This document shows, piece by piece, positions 26,593 to 33,454 of a stretch of 64,000 nt of DNA (its first letter is position 1; each line of letters starts with the position of its first letter). The notes under the pieces were generated by a model, which saw only the letters and a list, made by a program, of their open reading frames with translations, was not told the origin of the DNA and did not search any database. The DNA comes from an uncultured Thermomicrobia bacterium (GTDB lineage Bacteria > Chloroflexota > Chloroflexia > Thermomicrobiales > JALYUS01): positions 1 through 64,000 of the forward strand of contig CALBSO010000058.1 in NCBI GenBank assembly GCA_937968015.1. The letters are read 5' to 3'. The position numbers were made by a program, and so were the translations under genes.

Positions 26593-26928
26593 ATGGACGT
26601 CACCGTTACGGTCGAGGAGGGTGTCGCCATTATTACGATGGATGGGCACCTGGACGCACTCTCCGCTCCGCACGCGAAAGAGGCGTTCCGCGAATACGGC
26701 ACGGGGGCATACCACGCGGTCGTTGATCTCGCGAAGGTATCGTTCATTGATTCCTCCGGCCTCGCGTCGCTCATTTCCGGGCTAAAGACGTTCCGCGCGC
26801 AAGGAAAGCAATTTCGCCTTGCGGCGGTCCAGCCAAATGTCCGCCAGGTCCTCACGTTGACGATGCTCGATCGTGCGTTCGATATCGCACTGGATGTGCG
26901 GACAGCAGTGGGTTCGATCGGCGTGTAA
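26593..26928 (+). CDS. RsbV-like STAS anti-anti-sigma factor
   Basis: A 111-aa STAS-domain protein with the phosphorylation site in FIDSSGLASLISG (Ser of DSSG) and LDALSAPHAKEAF. Dephosphorylated it should bind and neutralise the RsbW-like protein. It starts directly after the RsbW gene stop. Confidence 0.9.
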   Translation: MDVTVTVEEGVAIITMDGHLDALSAPHAKEAFREYGTGAYHAVVDLAKVSFIDSSGLASLISGLKTFRAQGKQFRLAAVQPNVRQVLTLTMLDRAFDIALDVRTAVGSIGV

Positions 26929-26951
26929 TGGGTTTTTGAATGGGGTGACGC

Positions 26952-27332
26952 GTGGCGAAGGTGCTCGTTGTAGATGACAATCCGGTCAATCTGCGGGTCT
27001 GTCGGCTCATTCTCGAGCGGTACGGTCATGCGGTCGAGACCGAAACGAGCCCGGTCACCGTCCTCACGCGCATGGCGACGCAGGTGCCCGATGTGCTGAT
27101 CACCGACCTTATGATGCCAATCCTCGACGGCATCGAACTGACACGACAAATCCGCGCGCTGCCCACGGGACGGGATCTGCCGATCATCGTCCTGACGGCA
27201 CGAGGAGAAGAATCCGATCAGGACCGCGCGATGGAGGCTGGGGCAACGTATTTTCTCACCAAGCCCGTCAGTTCCGGCGCGCTGACCGCGGCCGTGAACG
27301 ACGCCTTGGCATTGCCTCCCGCTGGATCGTGA
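26952..27332 (+). CDS. Second single-domain response regulator
   Basis: A 126-aa receiver protein with VVDDNPVNLRVC, the Asp in LITDLMMPILDG, VLTARGEE and YFLTKPVSS. GTG 26952 starts after GGGGTGA. Like the first receiver it has no DNA-binding or enzymatic domain. Two stand-alone receivers flanking an RsbU/W/V set suggest phosphorelay input into the partner switch. Confidence 0.88.
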   Translation: MAKVLVVDDNPVNLRVCRLILERYGHAVETETSPVTVLTRMATQVPDVLITDLMMPILDGIELTRQIRALPTGRDLPIIVLTARGEESDQDRAMEAGATYFLTKPVSSGALTAAVNDALALPPAGS

Positions 27333-27376
27333 TTTTCACGCGACGTGATTACAGCGTTTTGCAGAAGCATTGAGTC

Positions 27377-27436
27377 GGTGGTGGCGGGCTTTAGCCTGCC
27401 GTTCCTTGCTGTGGCAGGCTAAAGCCCGCCACCACC
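27377..27436. terminator. Perfect 24-bp inverted repeat between convergent genes
   Basis: Left arm 27377-27400 starts GGTGGTGGCGGGC and the right arm 27413-27436 is its exact reverse complement, with a 12-nt loop. It sits between the convergent receiver gene and ruvA. It can act as a bidirectional terminator even without long T-runs. Its perfect symmetry also suggests a REP-like or MITE-like dispersed element. Confidence 0.65.
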
Positions 27437-27451
27437 AATACGATATTTGCG

Positions 27452-28057
27452 CTAGCGTTGCTGTCCCATTTGCCGGAGCGTGCTTAGGACGCGTTCCTCG
27501 ACCGTCATCCCCTCGGTAATCTCCGCGTCCCGCAGTGCGGTATATGCTTCGGTCGCGGAGTAACCGAGCGCTTGAAGCGCGGCGATCACCTCGGTGCTAT
27601 CGTCTCGCTGTTGCGAAGACGGGCCGCCACTCACCGGCAGCGCGCCACCGACGAGCGCATCCAACTTGCCGCGCAGTTCGAGGACGAGCCGTGCGGCGGT
27701 CTTCTTGCCGATGCCGGGGATGCGCGCGAGGGCGTCAATGTCACCGGCGGCAATCGTTTGCAGTACGAGATCAGACTCACCGGAACCGCAGACATTGAGC
27801 GCGACTTTTGGCCCAACCCCCGTGACGCCGAGGAGCAGGCGAAAGAGGCCGAGTTCCGTCTCTGTCGTGAAGCCATACAGGGCGATCTGGTCTTCGCGCA
27901 GATAGAGATGCGTCACAAGGCGAACCGGTGTGCCGTCGCGCGGGAGCGCGCCAAGCGTCGTATGGGAGACGGCGATTTGCAGCGTGATCGGGCCGACTTC
28001 GAGGAAGACGCCATCGGGGAGCACGCCGACGACCACGCCACGGACACCGGCGAGCAT
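27452..28057 (-). CDS. ruvA: Holliday junction branch migration protein RuvA
   Basis: Junction-binding subunit of RuvAB. The 201-aa protein has the N-terminal OB fold (MLAGVRGVVVGVLPDGVFLEVG), the helix-hairpin-helix pair LLGVTGVGPKVALNV and LARIPGIGKKTAARLVLEL, and the C-terminal domain VIAALQALGYS that contacts RuvB. It lies 9 bases downstream of dcd and apart from ruvC at 8511. Confidence 0.95.
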   Translation of the reverse strand: MLAGVRGVVVGVLPDGVFLEVGPITLQIAVSHTTLGALPRDGTPVRLVTHLYLREDQIALYGFTTETELGLFRLLLGVTGVGPKVALNVCGSGESDLVLQTIAAGDIDALARIPGIGKKTAARLVLELRGKLDALVGGALPVSGGPSSQQRDDSTEVIAALQALGYSATEAYTALRDAEITEGMTVEERVLSTLRQMGQQR

Positions 28058-28066
28058 GGATGCCTC

Positions 28067-28654
28067 CTATTCGCCCTGCGTCGGCCTGGCGTGGCGCATG
28101 TCGGGGTCGTTATAGAGTCGTGGCAGCATGTCGTACGGCGACCATTCGCTGCTCTGGCCGTATTTGCCTTCGTAGTGCTTGTCCGTTTCACCAACCTCGA
28201 AAAAGAGGATTTGCGCGACGCGAAGACCGACAGGTAACTCGATCGTCGCGTGCGAATGGTTGGTGATTTCCATTGTCCAGCGTGCGATGTAGCCGACATC
28301 GCCAACGCCCGCGCATTTGCAGACGCTCATGCACGACCGCCCGATGCTGGAGCGCGCACGCATCGAGGTAGTGTACCCATTGCGGCCGCCGACGGTTTCG
28401 AGCGTGTGTGCCAGAATCGTATCGCCGGGGCGAACGGCGATGATGCCATTGGCGCGGATCGGCTCGCCCCAGAACTTCTTTGTCTGTTCCTCGGAGAGGA
28501 AACTGACCGTTTGCATGTTCCGGTTCGGTTCGAAATAAAATTCACCGAGCCGCACATCGTAGGAGTTCGTGCCGAGGTTACCCGGTTCAAACGGCTCGAT
28601 GACGATGTCACCGGCCTCCATCGCTTGCCGAATGCGACGGTCTGAGAGCAGCAC
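28067..28654 (-). CDS. dcd: dCTP deaminase
   Basis: Converts dCTP to dUTP (or directly to dUMP in bifunctional forms). The 195-aa protein starts MLLSDRRIRQAMEAGDI, with TNSYDVRLGE, MRARSSIGRSC and the probable catalytic glutamate in WTMEITN, followed by LPVGLRVAQILFFE. The unusual Cys-rich CMSVCKCAGVGDVGYI stretch replaces the common G-x-G-x-G-F-I-D segment. It follows the PP2C gene by 9 bases. Confidence 0.88.
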   Translation of the reverse strand: MLLSDRRIRQAMEAGDIVIEPFEPGNLGTNSYDVRLGEFYFEPNRNMQTVSFLSEEQTKKFWGEPIRANGIIAVRPGDTILAHTLETVGGRNGYTTSMRARSSIGRSCMSVCKCAGVGDVGYIARWTMEITNHSHATIELPVGLRVAQILFFEVGETDKHYEGKYGQSSEWSPYDMLPRLYNDPDMRHARPTQGE

Positions 28655-28663
28655 GTACCCCTC

Positions 28664-29629
28664 CTAGCGGAACAGGAAGAAGAAAACAAGCAGCGCAATG
28701 ATCGCGAGGAGCACGACGACAATGCCGATCACCACCGCGATCGGTACCCCGCGCTTACTTGATACGGCGGGCAGGCGCTCGGTCGTGGCTTCGGAGAGCG
28801 TCATCGGTGGCGCAATTGGCGCGGAAATCGGGGCCGATTCAAGCGTCGCTTTGACAATGACGACCGAGACATTGTCTGATGCATTCCGGTTGTTGGCGAG
28901 ATCAATCAGTTCATTTGCCGCCTGCTCCGGTGGCAATGCCTGGACGACCTGCTTCATCTCTTCGTCATCAATGATTCCATGGATACCATCCGAGCAGAGC
29001 AAGACGATATCGTCCGCCATCAAGTCCACTTCGAAGATGTCCACATCCACTTTTTGCCGCTGTCCGAGGGCGCGCGTGATGACGTTCCGCTGGCGGCTGC
29101 TCTTCGCCTGTTCTGGCGTCATTTGCCCGGCACGGACTGCCTCCGCGACGAGCGAATGATCCTTTGAGATCGGTGTCATCTGTGTCCGGCCGCGCGAGAG
29201 ATACGCGCGGCTGTCTCCGACATTACTGATAACCAGCGTCGGGCCGCGGATGACACCGGCGACAAGTGTCGTGCCCATCGCGCGCTCCTCGCTCTGGCTC
29301 AGGCCACGCTCGTAGACGGCCTCGTTCGCCAGCCGGACGGCACGTTTGAGGGCAGCGGGTATCTCCGTCGTGTCACCGCCGTAATAGGTGTGGAAGAGCG
29401 TTTCGAGCGCGAGGGCACTCGCAACTTCCCCCTGCTCGTTGCCGCCGACACCGTCCGCGACGGCAAAAAGATACCCGCTCTCGGCGAAGGGGATCGTCTG
29501 CGGAAGGTCTTGCCAGGTACCGACCGCATCCTGATTATTCGCCCGGACTCGCCCGGTATCAGTACGCGCTCCCACCCAAAGGTGGAACTCACGGTTCGGT
29601 GAGGCCCCGCTCCCTACCGCGTCATTCAC
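28664..29629 (-). CDS. Membrane-anchored PP2C-type Ser/Thr protein phosphatase
   Basis: A 321-aa protein. The PP2C domain shows TDTGRVRANNQDA, FAVADGVGGNEQGEVAS, MGTTLVAGVI, NVGDSRAYL and DNVSVVIVKA, the metal-binding pattern of bacterial Stp enzymes. The C-terminus is a single transmembrane helix ending FFFLFR, so the catalytic domain is cytoplasmic and tail-anchored. GTG 29629 is chosen because GGAGGAG lies 4 nt upstream. The partner kinase is not in the window. Confidence 0.88.
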   Translation of the reverse strand: MNDAVGSGASPNREFHLWVGARTDTGRVRANNQDAVGTWQDLPQTIPFAESGYLFAVADGVGGNEQGEVASALALETLFHTYYGGDTTEIPAALKRAVRLANEAVYERGLSQSEERAMGTTLVAGVIRGPTLVISNVGDSRAYLSRGRTQMTPISKDHSLVAEAVRAGQMTPEQAKSSRQRNVITRALGQRQKVDVDIFEVDLMADDIVLLCSDGIHGIIDDEEMKQVVQALPPEQAANELIDLANNRNASDNVSVVIVKATLESAPISAPIAPPMTLSEATTERLPAVSSKRGVPIAVVIGIVVVLLAIIALLVFFFLFR

Positions 29630-29654
29630 GCTTCTCCTCCGAACTGTCGTGGCA

Positions 29655-31151
29655 TTATGCCTCCTCACCGACGGCGTCTATTTGCGCCTTTTGCAGTTTA
29701 CCGCTGTAGTCAATATACACCGCCTGCCATTCCGAAAAGACATCGAGCGCGGCCGTGCCCGCTTCGCGGTGGCCATTGCCGGTCGCTTTCGTTCCGCCGA
29801 ATGGTAACTGAATTTCCGCACCGGTGGTCCCCGCGTTGACGTAGAGAATGCCGGTGTCCACATCCCGCATTGCCTGGAATGCCCGATTGACATCGCGCGT
29901 GAAGATCGAGGCAGACAATCCATAGTCGCTTTGATTGACGATCTCAATCGCTTGTTCGAGCGACTGCACCGGCAACACGGATACTACAGGGCCGAAGATT
30001 TCTTCGCGCGCGATCCGCATATCGGGCATGACGCCCGTGAAAATTGTCGGCTCATGGAAGAACCCTTTGCCGAGCGACCCACTGCGCGCCACATTGCCGC
30101 CGACGACGAGTTCCGCGCCCTCGCGCTGTCCGACGGGGATATACGAGTGGATACGTTCCAACTGTGCGTCGCTGATGACCGGGCCGACATCCGTCGCCTC
30201 GTCAAGCCCGTCGCCGAGGCGCAACTGGCGCACCTTTGCGACGAGTTTGTCCGTAAGGTCGCGATATACCGCCTGATGGACAATCACCCGGCTCGCCGCT
30301 GTGCATCGCTGCCCGGAGGTGCCGAAGGCGGACCAGAGGATGCCCTCCGTCGCCAGATCGAGATCCGCGTCATCCATCACCATGACGGCGTTCTTGCCAC
30401 CGAGTTCGAGCATCACTCGCTTGCGCCCGCGCGCTCCGGCCATTGCCACTTCGTCGCCGATCTCGGTGCTGCCGGTAAACGAGACCAGTTTCACATCGGG
30501 ATGCTCGATGAGCGCCGTGCCGACTTCACCGCCGGCGCCGAAGACAATGTTGAGCACCCCAGGCGGCAAACCCGCCTCCTCGAATATCTGCACGAGGCGG
30601 TAGGCAAGCAGGGGAGTATAGGTCGCGGGTTTGAAGACGACGGTGTTGCCACAGATCAGCGCGGGCATGATTTTCCAGGTCGGGATGGCCATCGGGAAGT
30701 TCCACGGCGTGATGAGGCCGACGACGCCAATCGGGCGGCGTTGTGCCATCGCCCACTTGTTCGGTAATTCGGACGGCACGACCTGGCCGAACTGGCGGCG
30801 ACCCTCCCCGGCCATGTAGAAGGCCATATCTATGCCTTCCTGCACATCGCCGCGCGCCTCAGCCAGCACCTTGCCCATCTCTCGCGTCATATCCCGCGCG
30901 AGCGATTCTTTCTGCTCGTTGAGCATCTGTCCGACACGATAGAGGATTTCTCCTCGATGGGGGGCGGGGAAGAGCCGCCACTTGTTGAAGGCGCCCTTCG
31001 CGGCGGCGACCGCGCGACCGATTTCCGCCGCGCCGCCCCGCGCAAATTCGCCGACAAGTTCGCCATTCGCGGGGTTGCGGTTCTCGAAGGTCGCGCCATT
31101 CACCGACTCGACCCACTGACCGCCGATGAAGTGTTTGAAGAGATCAGGCAC
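29655..31151 (-). CDS. NAD(P)-dependent aldehyde dehydrogenase
   Basis: A 498-aa ALDH-superfamily enzyme with TPWNFPMAIPTWK and FKPATYTP (cofactor binding), FTGSTEIG, the catalytic glutamate in MLELGGKNA and the nucleophilic cysteine in SGQRCTA. The C-terminus EIFGPVVSVL is typical. The substrate is not evident; resemblance is closest to semialdehyde or broad-range ALDHs. GTG 31151 has GGGAGG 6 nt upstream; an in-frame upstream start at 31196 is less likely. Confidence 0.9.
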   Translation of the reverse strand: MPDLFKHFIGGQWVESVNGATFENRNPANGELVGEFARGGAAEIGRAVAAAKGAFNKWRLFPAPHRGEILYRVGQMLNEQKESLARDMTREMGKVLAEARGDVQEGIDMAFYMAGEGRRQFGQVVPSELPNKWAMAQRRPIGVVGLITPWNFPMAIPTWKIMPALICGNTVVFKPATYTPLLAYRLVQIFEEAGLPPGVLNIVFGAGGEVGTALIEHPDVKLVSFTGSTEIGDEVAMAGARGRKRVMLELGGKNAVMVMDDADLDLATEGILWSAFGTSGQRCTAASRVIVHQAVYRDLTDKLVAKVRQLRLGDGLDEATDVGPVISDAQLERIHSYIPVGQREGAELVVGGNVARSGSLGKGFFHEPTIFTGVMPDMRIAREEIFGPVVSVLPVQSLEQAIEIVNQSDYGLSASIFTRDVNRAFQAMRDVDTGILYVNAGTTGAEIQLPFGGTKATGNGHREAGTAALDVFSEWQAVYIDYSGKLQKAQIDAVGEEA

Positions 31152-31228
31152 CGCGCCGCCTCCCGTGGTTGCGAGAGCCGCAACAACACCAAACATTCAG
31201 GTGTTTGTACAGCCAAAACCGGCGTAGG

Positions 31229-31930
31229 TCAATGCGTGCGGTCCGCCAGCGCCTGATAGGCGGCTTCCGCGCCGATCCATACTTCGCCGTCCGCATACGC
31301 TTCTTTCTTCCAGATCGGCGCGAGTTGCTTCAGCCGGTCAATTGCGTACTCGCAGGCCGCGAATGCGCCGTGCCGATGCGCGGACGAAACAGCGATGACG
31401 ACACTCGCGTCGCCGACGGAAAGATGACCGACACGATGATGAATCGCGACATCGAGGACCTGCCATCGCTCGCGCATCTCCGCCGCAATCTGGGCAAAGA
31501 TCGGCAGGCATCCCGCCGCGTATGCTTCGTATTCAAGCCAGAGGACGGAACGGCCCCGCGCGTGATTGCGCACCGTGCCGATAAATGTCACGATCGCTCC
31601 TGCCTCCGGCACGGCGACGAGCGCGGCGACGACCTCACCGACGAGCGGCGATTCGCGAACGGCGAAGCGCGCGTCATCGCGTATCCCGCCCGCGACGGGT
31701 GGAATGAACGCGACCTCGTCGCCGTCCTGTAACGGCGCGCTCAGGTCCGCGTACGCGGCATTGACCATCACCGGCGATGTCCGAAGCAGCGCGGCGATAC
31801 GCGGATATTTGGCGCTCATCGCCAACGCGATGTCCGCCGCAGTCGTGCCATCAGGCACGACGCGGGTCTCACTCTCTGCCCCGACTGTTTCCCGGACGAT
31901 GGCAAAATGGCGCAGCGTGATCGTTGGCAT
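31229..31930 (-). CDS. Fused MoaD-MoaE molybdopterin synthase
   Basis: A 233-aa single chain holding both subunits of molybdopterin synthase, which adds dithiolene sulfur to precursor Z. Residues 1-82 are a MoaD ubiquitin-like fold ending in IPPVAGG. Residues about 85-233 are MoaE with TFIGTVRNHARGRSV, LEYEAY, HRVGHLSVGD, SAHRHGAF and the catalytic-lysine motif PIWKKE. The MoaD Gly-Gly, which must be a free C-terminus to be thiocarboxylated, is internal. Mycobacterial MoaX has this fusion and is cleaved after that site. The stop is 77 bases before the ALDH start. Confidence 0.92.
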   Translation of the reverse strand: MPTITLRHFAIVRETVGAESETRVVPDGTTAADIALAMSAKYPRIAALLRTSPVMVNAAYADLSAPLQDGDEVAFIPPVAGGIRDDARFAVRESPLVGEVVAALVAVPEAGAIVTFIGTVRNHARGRSVLWLEYEAYAAGCLPIFAQIAAEMRERWQVLDVAIHHRVGHLSVGDASVVIAVSSAHRHGAFAACEYAIDRLKQLAPIWKKEAYADGEVWIGAEAAYQALADRTH

Positions 31931-31932
31931 CG

Positions 31933-32985
31933 CTAAAAGGGGATTTCGGCATCGGGGTCTTCCGCCGCCGGTTCGTCCCAGATCGAGCGCGGCTGCTCCG
32001 ACCCGGTCCTTGGGGAAGAGGCCGGTATGAGCGGCTCAGGCTGCGATGTGCCACGATAGAATCGCCGACGAAGGGAGCGTACGGTATCCGACCACGGCCC
32101 GTCGCCGGCACTGGATCGCGCTGCCGCAGTGAGCGTCGTATCCAATTGATTGCACGCTTGTAAGACGACAGCCTCAGCCGTTTGCGGCGGCGCACCATTG
32201 AAGCCGCGCTGTTCATGCGTCGCGACGGCATGATACAGCCGCCGCCGTGACTCCTCCGCCAGCCCACCGGCTTCGTCCACGAGGCGATCGAGGCGGATGA
32301 GCGAGAGCGTGGACGGATCGAGGAGTTGCCCCTCGATGGACTGCGCGAACGTCAACGGCTCGTAGGCGTCCACCTTACCGATATCGTGGAGCAAGGCCGC
32401 GGTCAGCAGCAAATCGGCATCCACGTCCGTCCGCGTCGTCGCGATGGCAAGGGCGAGTTGCGCGACATTCAGCGAATGTTCGAGCAAACCGCCGAGATAC
32501 GCATATGCCTCGACATGCGCGGCGGGCGCGCGGACAAACTCGTCGAAAAAGTCAGAGGCCATGAAGACGCTCAGGAGGTGGTGCAACTCCCGGTTCGCGA
32601 CCGTTTCGGCAAGCCCCGCGTACTCCTGAGCCATCTGCTGATGGTCGCGCGCGGATGATGGAACGAAGTCCATGAGGTCCGCGTCCTCGATCGCCGTGGC
32701 ATCGGAGATGATGAGCGAGATTTCGTTTCCGTATGCCTGCGTCGTGCCGATCACCTGAACGACGGCGTCTTTGAGGAGAATGTTCTCAACGAACGGCAGG
32801 TTTTCCGACCAGACCCGACCGGGTACGATCCCTGTACGATCCGCGAGTTCGAGCGAGAGGAAGGGCTTCGAGTCACCGAACTTATTCGGCTTCGTCATCT
32901 TGCGCTCGACGCTACGGACGAGGAAGGTCGTGTCCACGGTCATATTCGGTTCAATATCGCTCGCATATAGGGTCTTGTCGGCCAT
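31933..32985 (-). CDS. OB-fold plus HD-domain nuclease, YhaM-like
   Basis: A 350-aa protein. Residues about 20-110 form an OB-type nucleic-acid binding fold (KPFLSLELADRTG, GRVW), and about 150-300 an HD domain with GGLLEHSLNVAQLA, ALLHDIGKVDAY and HAVATHEQRG. This is the layout of YhaM, a 3'-to-5' exoribonuclease. The C-terminal 50 residues are low-complexity Pro/Ser/Asp. It ends 2 bases before the MoaD-MoaE gene and its start is 20 bases from tRNA-Arg. Confidence 0.82.
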   Translation of the reverse strand: MADKTLYASDIEPNMTVDTTFLVRSVERKMTKPNKFGDSKPFLSLELADRTGIVPGRVWSENLPFVENILLKDAVVQVIGTTQAYGNEISLIISDATAIEDADLMDFVPSSARDHQQMAQEYAGLAETVANRELHHLLSVFMASDFFDEFVRAPAAHVEAYAYLGGLLEHSLNVAQLALAIATTRTDVDADLLLTAALLHDIGKVDAYEPLTFAQSIEGQLLDPSTLSLIRLDRLVDEAGGLAEESRRRLYHAVATHEQRGFNGAPPQTAEAVVLQACNQLDTTLTAAARSSAGDGPWSDTVRSLRRRFYRGTSQPEPLIPASSPRTGSEQPRSIWDEPAAEDPDAEIPF

Positions 32986-33005
32986 GTGGTTGCTCCTGAG
33001 GAGAA

Positions 33006-33081
33006 TGGCGCCCCTGGCAGGGCTCGAACCTGCGACCTAGGGATTAGAAGGCCCTCGCTCTGTCCGCTGAGCTACAGGGGC
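33006..33081 (-). tRNA. tRNA-Arg (anticodon UCU)
   Basis: A 76-nt cloverleaf on the minus strand. The acceptor GCCCCTG pairs with CAGGGGC, the D-arm is GCTC...GAGC, the anticodon loop is CTTCTAA (TCT) and the T-arm is GCAGG TTCGAGC CCTGC. CCA is encoded. The 31-39 pair is a C-T mismatch, otherwise the stems are canonical. It reads AGA codons. Confidence 0.95.
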
Positions 33082-33102
33082 GCAAGCACAAGCACCGACG
33101 TG

Positions 33103-33133
33103 ATTGTACGCCGAAGGGGTAGTGCGATGCAAT
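33103..33133 (-). promoter_or_regulatory. Probable tRNA-Arg promoter
   Basis: On the minus strand TTGCAT (33133-33128) is followed after 19 bp by TACAAT (33108-33103), ending 21 bases before the tRNA 5' end. The spacing is on the long side. Confidence 0.4.
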
Positions 33134-33454
33134 GCGGGCGATCATTCGTGCGCCACTTCACGAAGTTGACAGAATATGCGGATGCGCGTACCGTAGAGAA
33201 ACAGAGAGGTAGCCCGTCGGCCCCACCACGAGTGATGCCCCCGGGATCGCGCCTACGCAGTTACGCTGCCGGTGGCGCGCAGCCAGTGAAACGATCCGAT
33301 GCACGCAGGATGCGCGGGCTTGCAGCGGCAAAGCGCACCACCCTCAAGGGTTTCCAGCATCGCGAGGCGCACACCGGCACCGAGGCGGCCTATGACGACC
33401 GACGATTTGGCCCTCTCTTTTTCTGTGCGCGGCGCACGAGTATCCCGCGGCGGA
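33134..33454. other. Intergenic stretch with no supported gene
   Basis: Between the tRNA-Arg promoter and the sbcC stop. Short open frames exist on both strands but have Arg-rich compositions typical of GC-rich non-coding DNA and no ribosome-binding site. A TTGACA at 33167 is not followed by a usable -10 or a plus-strand gene. Nothing else is seen. Confidence 0.5.

Noticed and set aside
33167..33195. TTGACA plus TACCGT as a plus-strand promoter
   Set aside because: The -10 is poor and the next gene, sbcC, is on the opposite strand; no plus-strand gene follows.
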